From Thermoguttaceae bacterium (GTDB lineage: Bacteria > Planctomycetota > Planctomycetia > Pirellulales > Thermoguttaceae): 7,692 nucleotides of DNA. The translations under genes and the position numbers were made by a program. The notes under the pieces are model-generated. The model was not told the DNA's origin and searched no databases. It was given only the letters and a program-made list of their open reading frames with translations. Location: assembly GCA_017549085.1 (NCBI GenBank), contig JAFYVO010000079.1, positions 1-7,692 of the forward strand. Direction: 5' to 3'. Shown here piece by piece: positions 1 through 5,806 of this stretch (position 1 is the stretch's first letter; each line of letters starts with the position of its first letter).

Positions 1-1
1 C

Positions 2-28
2 CCCGTCGAGCGCGGCGTTTTTTGCGTT
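2..28 (+). repeat. Direct repeat, copy 1 (copy 2 at 200-227)
   Basis: The 16-mer at 2-17 (CCCGTCGAGCGCGGCG), then six T and GCGTT, recurs at 200-227 with seven T. The second copy is the right arm and T-tract of the terminator at 183-222; the first lies inside the coding end of the upstream gene. A similar T7/T6 pair occurs at 3187-3206 and 3233-3251. Confidence 0.8.
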
Positions 29-160
29 TCGTTCCGCCCCGCGCCGCCGTCCCCGAGCCTCCGCGACAAAACCGCTTTCCTCGGTTTCCTCGACCGCGGC
101 GACCCGGTCGAATTCCGCGACGTTCGCGTTCTCTCGCTCGTCCAACAACCGCTAAGTTAG
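2..160 (+). CDS. C-terminal end of a gene beginning outside the window, possibly DUF1080/3-keto-disaccharide hydrolase
   Basis: Reading from base 2, 52 codons stay open to a TAG at 158-160, with codon choice matching the clear genes of this window (CTC, CGC, GAC, TTC, GTC dominate). No start codon fits, so this is the 3' end of a longer gene. The last residues include GDPVEFRDVRVLSL, which resembles the closing strand of DUF1080/laminin-G-like proteins (consensus of the type HGxPVxFRNIxI). DUF1080 proteins are common in planctomycetes, act on 3-keto-sugars and are usually exported. The family call rests on about 15 residues and is tentative; that the frame is coding is better supported, because a terminator hairpin follows 22 bases after the stop. 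The first 27 bases are repeated at 200-227, so an assembly fault at the window edge cannot be excluded. Confidence 0.5.
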   Translation, partial: PVERGVFCVSFRPAPPSPSLRDKTAFLGFLDRGDPVEFRDVRVLSLVQQPLS

Positions 161-182
161 AAAAGGCAAACTATCCCAAAGA

Positions 183-222
183 GCCGCGCTTAATCTTTTC
201 CCGTCGAGCGCGGCGTTTTTTT
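183..222 (+). terminator. Intrinsic terminator of the upstream gene
   Basis: A perfect 8-bp stem, GCCGCGCT (183-190) with AGCGCGGC (207-214), has a 16-base loop and is followed by G and seven T (216-222). It starts 22 bases after the stop codon at 158-160, so it should end the transcript entering from the left. Confidence 0.8.
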
Positions 223-285
223 GCGTTCTTTTTCCGCGTTTTCTCGCTTTTTCCCGATTGAACGGCCGTTTTTCTACTTTTTACG

Positions 286-314
286 CTAATTTTGTCTCCG
301 GAAACAAAAATTAG
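286..314. repeat. AT-rich inverted repeat upstream of the DUF1559 promoter
   Basis: CTAATTTTGT (286-295) is complementary to ACAAAAATTAG (304-314) apart from one extra A, around the spacer CTCCGGAA. The right arm, 306-314, is also the left arm of the palindrome at 306-329, so the two pairings exclude each other. It lies upstream of the promoter, so a role as protein-binding DNA is more likely than as RNA. Confidence 0.5.
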
Positions 315-329
315 AAAAAACTAATTTTT
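306..329. promoter_or_regulatory. Upstream palindrome of TTAG-N6-CTAA type (candidate operator)
   Basis: AAAAATTAG (306-314) and CTAATTTTT (321-329) form perfect 9-bp arms around six A. The core is TTAG-N6-CTAA at 311-324, ending 10 bases before the -35 element. A second site with the same core and spacing is at 363-376. The shape suits a dimeric winged-helix or MarR-type regulator, but no regulator is identified. Confidence 0.55.
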
Positions 330-334
330 ACCGC

Positions 335-362
335 TTGACAAACCCGACTCTCACGGTATAAA
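335..362 (+). promoter_or_regulatory. Sigma70-type promoter of the DUF1559 gene
   Basis: A perfect -35 TTGACA (335-340) is followed by a 16-base spacer and -10 TATAAA (357-362). Transcription should begin near 369, giving a leader of about 100 bases before the ATG at 472. The promoter sits between two TTAG-N6-CTAA palindromes, one just upstream of -35 and one directly after -10. Confidence 0.75.
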
Positions 363-376
363 TTAGCTTAAACTAA
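363..376. promoter_or_regulatory. Downstream TTAG-N6-CTAA palindrome at the start point (candidate operator)
   Basis: TTAGCTTAAACTAA has the same TTAG-N6-CTAA form as 311-324. It abuts the -10 element and covers the expected start point near 369, the usual place for a repressor site. The centres of the two sites (317.5 and 369.5) are 52 bp apart, about five turns of the helix, so proteins bound at both would face the same side. Confidence 0.55.
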
Positions 377-471
377 CAATCCAGATAAAAACGCGTCAAA
401 AAAGAAGCCGTCCGTTCCCATCAGACGCTTCGCCGTTAAAGAAAACAAACTTTCCGTTGGAGATTCGCTCT

Positions 472-1524
472 ATGAAACGCGCCGTTTCTCGTTCCTCGTT
501 CGGTTTCACGCTCGTCGAGCTGTTGGTCGTGATCGCGATCATCGGTATTTTGATCGGTTTGCTTCTCCCGGCCGTTCAAGCGGCGCGCGAGGCGGCCCGA
601 CGTATGCAATGCGTCAACAACGTCAAGCAATGGTCGCTCGCGCTCCACAATTACCACGACACGCGCGGCTTTTTCCCGTCCCTCGGCGACGGAAGCTCGT
701 TCTCCGTTACGGCCCGCCTCCTGCCGTTTATCGAGCAAGCGTCGCTCGCCGACTTCTTCGACTATAGCAAGCCGGTTTGGGGAAAAAGCAGTTCGCTCTA
801 CAGCGACGCGGAATACGATATGCAAGACCGCGTTACGATTCCGATTCCGATTATCGGCTGTCCGAGCGAAAGCGGCGACCGTTCCTTCACGCACAAAACC
901 GGCTGGAACTGCGTCGGCGGGAACTACGTCGTCTGCACCGGTTCGGCGACGGACTTTAACCGCTGGAACGGTAACGATTCTTGGCAAGTCGCGGGTCTTC
1001 GCACCGACGGTCTCTTCCACTGCGGCGGCTACGCGAATATGGCGACGTTGACCGACGGCTCCAGCAACACGCTCGCGATTTCGGAAGCGATTTGCGGTTC
1101 CGGCGACGACGCTTGGTACGGCAAAGTCGACGATAATCGAATGGGCCGCTATATGCTCCGCGACGCCGGTTCGCTCTCCGCCGTCCAAGAGAGCCCGGCG
1201 GCGCTCCGCGCTTACGTTGAAAGTCAAATGAGCGGCGACGGCGCGGTCGACGCGTCCGGCGGTTCCCCGCGTTGGCGTTGCGACCGTTTGTTCCCTTGGG
1301 TCGCGGCCCGACACTGGGCGTCGACGTTCCAAGCGTTCCACGCGCCGAACGACGCGGCCCCGGACGATTGGCAATACGCTCGTTACGCGGCTCGCAGCTG
1401 TCACAACGGCGGCGTCAACGCCGGGATGGCCGACGGGAGCGTCCGCTTCGTCGCCGACACGGTCGATCTCGACGTTTGGCGCGGCGCCGCGACCGTCTCC
1501 GGCGGCGAAACCGAAAGCCTCTAA
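472..1524 (+). CDS. DUF1559 family protein with type IV prepilin-like N-terminus
   Basis: A 350-residue protein. Residues 1-11 are a short basic leader ending in FG, cut by a prepilin peptidase before F12; TLVELLVVIAIIGILIGLLLP (13-33) is the hydrophobic pilin helix with the conserved Glu at mature position 5 (E16). It is followed by AVQAAREAARRMQC (34-47), typical of DUF1559. Further family marks are CPS near 130-132, TDGSSNTLAISE (194-205) and the C-terminal HNGGVNAGMADGSVRF (311-326). Length is normal for the family. The ATG at 472 is chosen because GGAG (459-462) lies 9 bases upstream; a TTG at 457 in frame overlaps this ribosome site. Such proteins are expected at the cell envelope, anchored or assembled like pseudopilins; planctomycetes carry many paralogues whose role is largely unknown. 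It is alone in its transcription unit, with a strong promoter and candidate operators upstream. Confidence 0.93.
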   Translation: MKRAVSRSSFGFTLVELLVVIAIIGILIGLLLPAVQAAREAARRMQCVNNVKQWSLALHNYHDTRGFFPSLGDGSSFSVTARLLPFIEQASLADFFDYSKPVWGKSSSLYSDAEYDMQDRVTIPIPIIGCPSESGDRSFTHKTGWNCVGGNYVVCTGSATDFNRWNGNDSWQVAGLRTDGLFHCGGYANMATLTDGSSNTLAISEAICGSGDDAWYGKVDDNRMGRYMLRDAGSLSAVQESPAALRAYVESQMSGDGAVDASGGSPRWRCDRLFPWVAARHWASTFQAFHAPNDAAPDDWQYARYAARSCHNGGVNAGMADGSVRFVADTVDLDVWRGAATVSGGETESL

Positions 1525-1623
1525 CCCCCAAAATAACGCGCTTTCCGACCGACGCTTCGACAAAGCTTTCGTTTAAAAAATCGCAAAATTCCGCGAAAAT
1601 TAGCGAAAAGCCCGAACAAGGCG

Positions 1624-1652
1624 TCGACGGCGAGCGCGTTTTGCGTTAAAAT
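1624..1652 (+). promoter_or_regulatory. Possible promoter for the PepSY-TM gene
   Basis: TCGACG (1624-1629, four of six matches to TTGACA), a 17-base spacer and TAAAAT (1647-1652, five of six) make a reasonable promoter 75 bases upstream of the next ATG. The start would fall inside the terminator hairpin at 1653-1691, so this transcript would lack an intact hairpin. The matching TAAAATAAA at 3292 lies upstream of the thioesterase operon. Confidence 0.35.
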
Positions 1653-1691
1653 AAAGCGACGCGGCGTTTCGAAAAAACGTCGCGCTTTTTT
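1653..1691 (+). terminator. Intrinsic terminator of the DUF1559 gene
   Basis: GCGACG (1656-1661) pairs with CGTCGC (1678-1683), with a 16-base loop and T-tract 1686-1691. An alternative pairing uses AAAGC (1653-1657) with GCTTT (1684-1688) and bulges two bases. It lies about 130 bases after the DUF1559 stop and before the PepSY-TM gene. Confidence 0.65.
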
Positions 1692-1727
1692 CGACTCTTT
1701 TCCTTATTTTGCAAACGGAGCGGCTTT

Positions 1728-3119
1728 ATGCAATTCGCGTCTTTGCGTCGTTTTTTTTACCAACTTCACCTTTGGCTCGGCGTCGTTAGCGGCTTAATCC
1801 TTCTCGTCGTTTGCCTTAGCGGTTCGCTTTACGTTTTCCGCGAAGAAGCGCGCCGTCTTGCCGCTCCGGAACAGTTCTACGTCGAAGCGTCCGGCGAACA
1901 ACGACTTAGCGCGGACGAAATCGTCGCGAAAGTCGAAGCGGCGAAACCCGGCAAAAAGGTCGGTTCGCTGACGATTCCGGAATCGCCGACGCGAACGGTC
2001 GCCGTTATGTTGAACGACGCGCCGAAAAAAGGCGAAAAAGGCCCCAAAGGCGAAGGCCAACGGGAAGGAAAAGGCGGCGAAAAAGCCGGAGCGAAACCGG
2101 AAAAAGGCGGCGAAAAAGGCGGCGAAAAAGGCTCGGACAAAGCCGGGCAAGGCGGAAAAGGCGGCGGCAAACCGCAAGGAGGCAAACCCCGCGGCGAAAT
2201 GATTTACGTCAACCCGTACACCGGCGAAATCGTCGGCGACGGCAAAACGTCGGTCGACGAATTTTTCGGTTTCCTGATGAAACTTCACCGTTGGCTTTGC
2301 CTCCCGACCGAAATCGGGCGCCCGATCGTCGGCGTCGCGACGATTATTTACGTCGTTATCTCGTTGACCGGCTTAATCTTATGGCTCCCGCGCACGGCGG
2401 CGGCTTGGCGTCGCAAATCGACTTGGAAACTCGCGCTGAACGTTCGTTTCCGTCGCGGCGGTTGGCCGCTCGTCTTCGACGCCCATAACGCGCTCGGTTT
2501 TTACACGCTCCTTCCGGCGTTAATCCTTGCGCTGACCGGGCTTTGCTGGTCGTTCGGCTGGTACCGCGACGCGGCGGGAGCGGTTCTCGGCGAAGCGCCG
2601 TTCAAAGCAAAAACCGAAAAACCGGAAGAAATTTCGCTTCCGGACGGCCCTTGGCGTCTCGCGTCGTTGGAAGACTTAATCGCGAAGCACGACAAACTCG
2701 ATCCGGGCGCCGGCGACGTTACGATTTCGCTCCCGCAAGACCCGGAAACGACCGCGACGACGATTCAAAAAGGGCGCGTCGACGGCTTCTTCATCTTGAA
2801 CGTCAAAAACAAAACGCAGTGGAACCGGCCGGACGGAACCGTCGTTTCCGTCGAGCGTTACGGCAAAACGGTTGAAGTCGAACGCTTCGCCGACAAGCCG
2901 TTCGGGGCGAAAATCGCGTCGTCGATTCGCGGGATTCACTTGGGCGAAATTACCGGGCTTTCGTCGAAAATCCTCGCCTTCCTCGTTTGCTTGATCGCGA
3001 CGAGCTTCCCGGCGACCGGCGTCGCGCTTTGGATTCATAAACTCCGCGCCCGCAACAAGAAAGACGAAGCGCAAGTCGACGCCGCGCCCGCCGAAGAAAC
3101 GAGCGAAGCGACGGCTTAA
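1728..3119 (+). CDS. PepSY-TM domain membrane protein (iron-regulated/ferric reductase-like)
   Basis: A 463-residue inner-membrane protein with four likely membrane helices at about 13-36, 198-220, 256-278 and 412-437. This is the PepSY-TM plan found in proteins linked to siderophore or haem iron use, where conserved His residues are thought to bind haem for electron transfer. Candidate His residues are H14 (YQLHLWLG), H187 (MKLHRWLC), H253 (DAHNALGFY) and H404 (RGIHLGE). The extracytoplasmic PepSY part between helices 1 and 2 has the expected ending VNPYTGEIVGDG (161-172). It is interrupted at about 99-156 by a Gly/Lys-rich insertion. A second soluble part lies between helices 3 and 4 (about 280-410). 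The ATG at 1728 has GGAG (1717-1720) 7 bases upstream. The gene stands alone between two terminators. The iron role is inferred from the family and from the ABC importer genes that follow; the electron donor is unknown. Confidence 0.88.
   Translation: MQFASLRRFFYQLHLWLGVVSGLILLVVCLSGSLYVFREEARRLAAPEQFYVEASGEQRLSADEIVAKVEAAKPGKKVGSLTIPESPTRTVAVMLNDAPKKGEKGPKGEGQREGKGGEKAGAKPEKGGEKGGEKGSDKAGQGGKGGGKPQGGKPRGEMIYVNPYTGEIVGDGKTSVDEFFGFLMKLHRWLCLPTEIGRPIVGVATIIYVVISLTGLILWLPRTAAAWRRKSTWKLALNVRFRRGGWPLVFDAHNALGFYTLLPALILALTGLCWSFGWYRDAAGAVLGEAPFKAKTEKPEEISLPDGPWRLASLEDLIAKHDKLDPGAGDVTISLPQDPETTATTIQKGRVDGFFILNVKNKTQWNRPDGTVVSVERYGKTVEVERFADKPFGAKIASSIRGIHLGEITGLSSKILAFLVCLIATSFPATGVALWIHKLRARNKKDEAQVDAAPAEETSEATA
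2022..2195 (+). repeat. Low-complexity Gly/Lys coding tract within the PepSY-TM gene
   Basis: These bases encode residues 99-156 of the PepSY-TM protein. Residues 100-156 hold 14 Lys, 2 Arg and about 22 Gly, with no aromatic residue. Short GGEK and KGEK units repeat, and at the DNA level the block AAAGGCGGCGAA occurs twice in tandem near 2103-2130, which points to growth by slippage. The frame stays open throughout. Confidence 0.8.
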
Positions 3120-3158
3120 CTTCCGTTCTAACCGAACTTAACGCAAAACGCCGTCTTT

Positions 3159-3201
3159 AAAACGGACGTCGACGCGGTTCGCCGCCGACGTCCGTTTTTT
3201 T
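3159..3201 (+). terminator. Strong intrinsic terminator of the PepSY-TM gene
   Basis: AAAACGGACGTCG (3159-3171) pairs perfectly with CGACGTCCGTTTT (3186-3198). Inside it GCGG (3174-3177) pairs with CCGC (3182-3185) around a TTCG tetraloop, leaving AC as a 2-base bulge. Seven T (3195-3201) follow the core stem. It starts 40 bases after the stop at 3117-3119. The left flank has four A, so weak action on the opposite strand is possible. Confidence 0.9.
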
Positions 3202-3232
3202 GCGTTTCCGCCGCCCCGCTTTCCGCGTTCGG

Positions 3233-3251
3233 GACGTCCGTTTTTTGCGTT
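3233..3251 (+). repeat. Second copy of a terminator right arm and T-tract
   Basis: GACGTCCG-T6-GCGTT repeats the terminator arm GACGTCCG-T7-GCGTT at 3187-3206, 46 bases downstream. This copy has no adjacent left arm of its own, but the single left arm at 3162-3170 could pair with either copy. Confidence 0.75.
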
Positions 3252-3269
3252 CGCGCCCGTTTTCGCCTC

Positions 3270-3297
3270 TTGCGCTCCGAAGGAAAACGGGTAAAAT
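3270..3297 (+). promoter_or_regulatory. Possible promoter of the thioesterase-ABC operon
   Basis: TTGCGC (3270-3275), a 16-base spacer and TAAAAT (3292-3297) lie about 107 bases upstream of the thioesterase ATG and downstream of the terminator at 3159-3201. The -10 matches five of six consensus bases, the -35 only three. It is the best candidate in this interval. Confidence 0.4.
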
Positions 3298-3403
3298 AAA
3301 CGAAAAATCGCCGCTCCAACCGTCGGAAAAGCGCCGCGAACGCGCCCGCCGACGTTTCGAGCGCTCCTTTCCCCCAATCTTTTACGCAAGGCCTTCGAAC
3401 GCA

Positions 3404-3826
3404 ATGTATTACGTTACGCCGATCGAACCGCAGGTTTACGATTCCGACTTCCAAGGGCACACGAACTTCCTCTCCGTTTCGCTTTGGTTCGACCGCGCTC
3501 GCACGGCCCTTTACCGCGAGTTCGAGCCGAACCTTAACTTCCGCGAACACGGCCTCGTCATCTTAAAGACCGAAGTAACTTACGTTAAGGAAATTTGGCT
3601 CGCGCGCCCGGTCGAAGTGCGCACTTGGACGAGCGTCGTCGGCACGAAGTCGTTCGAAATCACGCAGGAGGCTTGGCAGGACGGCGAAGTCTGCGCGGTC
3701 GGGAAAACGATCTTCTGCGGTTTCGACTTCACCGTTCACAAGAGCGAGCCGATTAGCGCCGAGTTCCGCGCCGTTCTCGAAAAATTCCGGTTCGACCCGA
3801 CGGCGCAAGAAGCGGATACGGAATGA
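3404..3826 (+). CDS. Hot-dog fold acyl-CoA thioesterase (4HBT/YbgC/FadM-like)
   Basis: A 140-residue protein of normal single-domain hot-dog length. The N-terminal motif DSDFQGHTNF (13-22) matches the DxDxxGHxN signature of the 4-hydroxybenzoyl-CoA thioesterase group; D15 is at the place of the catalytic Asp (D17 of the Pseudomonas enzyme). The following helix has the usual FDRAR (29-33), and the strands around VILKTEVTYVKEIWLARPVE and TKSFEITQEAW fit the fold. Such enzymes hydrolyse acyl-CoA thioesters in the cytoplasm, usually as tetramers; the acyl group cannot be told from sequence. The frame stays open further upstream to 3200, but the family motif begins only 13 residues after the ATG at 3404, so that start is chosen; AAGG (3388-3391) is 12 bases upstream, rather far. 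Its stop overlaps the ABC ATPase start (ATGA, 3823-3826), so the two are probably translationally coupled. Why a thioesterase is coupled to an importer is unknown. Confidence 0.85.
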   Translation: MYYVTPIEPQVYDSDFQGHTNFLSVSLWFDRARTALYREFEPNLNFREHGLVILKTEVTYVKEIWLARPVEVRTWTSVVGTKSFEITQEAWQDGEVCAVGKTIFCGFDFTVHKSEPISAEFRAVLEKFRFDPTAQEADTE

Positions 3827-4680
3827 CCGACGCGACGCGTTCCTCCGCCGCGACTTGCGACGCTTCCAACTCGTCGCGAACGCCGTTCCTTTCGGTCGAG
3901 CGTCTTTCGTTCGACGCCGGAAAAACGCCGATTTTGCGCGACGTTTCGTTCGGCGTCGCCCGCGGAGAAAGGGTCGCGCTCGTCGGCTCAAACGGCGTCG
4001 GCAAGACGACGGCGCTCCGTTGCGTCGGGCGTTTGCTCGAAAATTGGCGCGGCGAAATTCGGCTCGACGGCGTTTCGGTTCGCCGTTTCTCTCGTCGCGA
4101 CTTAGCGCAAAAAATCGCGTTCGTCCGTCAAATTTCCGGCTCGTTTTCCTCTTTTACGGCGCGCCAACTCGTTGAATTAAGCCGTTTGCCTTATTTGCGC
4201 CCGCTCGAACCGCTCTCCGAACCCGACCGAGCCGCGGTCGACGAAGCCCTCGCTCGAACCGGCGCCGAACGCTTCGCCGCTCGAACGCTCGACTCTCTCA
4301 GCGGAGGCGAACGCCAAAAAGTCTTGATCGCCGCCGCGTTCGCGCAGGAACCGGCGCTTTTGCTCCTCGACGAGCCGACGACGTTCCTCGATTACCGCAG
4401 TCAGGACGAGATTTCCGCGTCGATCTCCGCTTGGCTCGCCGACAAAAACGCCGCCGTTTTAGAGACGACGCACGACCTGAACCGCGCCGCGCTCGACGCC
4501 GACCGGGCCGTCGCGCTCGCCCAGGGCGCCGTCGCGTTCGACGGCCCGGCTCGCGAAATTACGTCGCCGCAAACGCTCGCCGCCGTCTTCGGCGTCTCGT
4601 TCCCCACCGTCCCGCACCCGCAAACCGGCGTCCCTATGCTCGTCCCGACCGCGCCGTTCGACGCAAGGAAATCGCGATGA
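3823..4680 (+). CDS. ABC transporter ATP-binding protein, FecE/BtuD/FhuC-like
   Basis: A 285-residue ATPase with every motif intact: Walker A GSNGVGKTT (55-63), Q-loop Q103 (VRQISGSF), signature LSGGERQ (159-165), Walker B LLLLDEP (179-185) and switch His H217 (ETTHDLN). The pairing with a FecCD permease and the extended C-terminal part (about 240-285, with TSPQTLAAVFGVSF) place it in the iron-chelate/haem/cobalamin importer group; it would power import from the cytoplasmic side as a dimer. The first 20 residues are a Ser/Thr/Ala-rich extension before the ATPase core starts at about 22. The start ATG overlaps the thioesterase stop, and no clear ribosome site precedes it, consistent with coupled translation. 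Its own TGA overlaps the permease ATG in the same way (4677-4680). The substrate is not identifiable. Confidence 0.93.
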   Translation: MTDATRSSAATCDASNSSRTPFLSVERLSFDAGKTPILRDVSFGVARGERVALVGSNGVGKTTALRCVGRLLENWRGEIRLDGVSVRRFSRRDLAQKIAFVRQISGSFSSFTARQLVELSRLPYLRPLEPLSEPDRAAVDEALARTGAERFAARTLDSLSGGERQKVLIAAAFAQEPALLLLDEPTTFLDYRSQDEISASISAWLADKNAAVLETTHDLNRAALDADRAVALAQGAVAFDGPAREITSPQTLAAVFGVSFPTVPHPQTGVPMLVPTAPFDARKSR

Positions 4681-5729
4681 AACCCGCTTTTCCGTTCGCT
4701 CGCGTTAAAACGCCCCTCCTTTTCCTCGCCGGACTCGCCGTCGCGACGCTCGCCCTTTTCGCGCTCTCGCTCGTCGGCAAGACGACCTATTCGCCGGACG
4801 TTTGGACGCGCTTCCCGACCGACGCCGTCCCGCTCGCGGAACTCGACGCCGCCGCGAAAATCTTTTGGGGGGAACGCCTCCCGAAAACCGTCCTCGCCGC
4901 GCTCGCCGGGGCCGCGCTCGCCCTCGCCGGGCTGACGATGCAAACGCTCTTCCGCAACGATTTAGCGACGCCGTACACCCTCGGGATCGCGAGCGGAGCG
5001 TCGTTCGGCGCGACCCTGTCGATTCAATTCTCCGGAACGCTCGTCGCGATCGGTTTGCCCCTCTCGCTCTTCGGCGTTCCGCAGGTCGTTTGGGGATCGT
5101 TCGGCGGCGCCGCGCTCGCGGTCGGGCTCGTTTTGCTCCTTTCCCGACGAGCGCAAACGCCGGAACGCGTCCTTTTGGCGGGCGTCGCGACCGGTTTCTT
5201 CTTTTCGAGCCTCGTTTTATGCCAGCAGTACCTCGCGAACCCGACGAAAGCCTTCGCCGCGATTCGTTGGACGACCGGCGGTCTCCTCCTTTGCGAACCC
5301 GGCTACTTGGCGACGACCGGCGCCGTCCTCGCCGTCGCGTCCCTTTTCCTTTACCGGCGATCTCGGGAACTCGACGCGCTAACGCTCGGCGACGAACGCG
5401 CCCTTTCCCTCGGCGTCGACGTCGCCCGGCTCCGCGCCGCGCTTTTCCTTTTGTCGAGCGCGCTCGTCGCCGTCGTCGTCGCGTTTTGCGGCCCGATCGG
5501 TTTCGTCGGCTTGACCGTCCCGCACGTCGCTCGACTTTGCGTCGGCGTCGAACGTCGACGTTTGATTCCGGCGACCCTTTTCCTCGGCGCGCTCTTCCTC
5601 GCCGCCTGTCATACGTTCGCGCGAATCGTTCTTTTCCCGAGCGTTTTGCCGGTCGGCGTCGTTACGAGCCTCCTCGGCGCCCCTTTTTTCCTCGCTCTTC
5701 TCCTCCGCGAACCGCGGCGCAACCGTTAA
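4677..5729 (+). CDS. FecCD/BtuC-family ABC transporter permease
   Basis: A 350-residue polytopic membrane protein, standard length for the FecCD family. It carries the family N-terminal block RLPKTVLAALAGAALALAG (67-85), then QTLFRNDLATP and LGIASGAS (102-109). The cytoplasmic coupling region is LGDERALSLGVDVARLR (237-253), followed by CGPIGFVGLTVPHVAR (271-286) and LPVGVVTSLLGAPFFLALL (324-342). About nine or ten helices are expected. Two small differences from the usual family form are RNDLA for RNPLA and VLPVG for ELPVG. The ATG at 4677 is chosen because it begins just before the first helix, has AAGGAA (4665-4670) 6 bases upstream and overlaps the ATPase stop; the frame continues open upstream but reads as Arg-rich shadow of the ATPase gene. 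Two copies would form the channel with the ATPase. The periplasmic binding protein this system needs is not encoded nearby. Confidence 0.93.
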   Translation: MKPAFPFARVKTPLLFLAGLAVATLALFALSLVGKTTYSPDVWTRFPTDAVPLAELDAAAKIFWGERLPKTVLAALAGAALALAGLTMQTLFRNDLATPYTLGIASGASFGATLSIQFSGTLVAIGLPLSLFGVPQVVWGSFGGAALAVGLVLLLSRRAQTPERVLLAGVATGFFFSSLVLCQQYLANPTKAFAAIRWTTGGLLLCEPGYLATTGAVLAVASLFLYRRSRELDALTLGDERALSLGVDVARLRAALFLLSSALVAVVVAFCGPIGFVGLTVPHVARLCVGVERRRLIPATLFLGALFLAACHTFARIVLFPSVLPVGVVTSLLGAPFFLALLLREPRRNR

Positions 5730-5754
5730 ATTTCACCTTTCCGAGAAAATAATA

Positions 5755-5776
5755 TCCGTTTTTACGGAAAATTTTT
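5755..5776 (+). terminator. Weak hairpin after the permease gene, possible terminator
   Basis: TCCGT (5755-5759) pairs with ACGGA (5764-5768) around TTTT. Three A and then five T (5772-5776) follow. The stem is only 5 bp and the T-run is displaced, so termination would be poor; it is the only candidate between the permease stop and the repressor promoter region. Confidence 0.35.
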
Positions 5777-5785
5777 AGAAAAATT
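5770..5785. repeat. AT-rich palindrome upstream of the repressor gene
   Basis: AATTTTT (5770-5776) and AAAAATT (5779-5785) are perfect arms around AG. The right arm runs into TTGACA (5784-5789). It may be a protein site or simply a bent A-tract upstream of the repressor promoter. Confidence 0.4.
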
Positions 5786-5806
5786 GACAAAATTTGAGAA
5801 AAAATC

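Noticed and set aside
22..261. Plus-strand frame covering the window start
   Set aside because: Arg/Pro-rich translation that runs through the terminator at 183-222; the frame from base 2 has better codon use and a family-like ending.
436..1563. Long open frame on the minus strand opposite the DUF1559 gene
   Set aside because: It lies wholly over a gene with clear family motifs, its translation is Arg/Val/Ala-rich without recognisable domains, and the codon bias of the sense gene explains its openness.
2022..2195. Could the repeated GGCGAAAAA blocks be a CRISPR or other DNA repeat array?
   Set aside because: Units are short, irregular and in frame, encoding a Gly/Lys tract within an intact gene; there are no spacers.
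3200..3403. Upstream extension of the thioesterase frame
   Set aside because: It starts inside the terminator T-tract, is Arg-rich, and would put about 68 extra residues before a domain that normally begins at the N-terminus.
4431..4676. Upstream extension of the permease frame
   Set aside because: Arg-rich shadow of the ATPase gene; ATG 4677 has a good ribosome site and the usual ATGA overlap.
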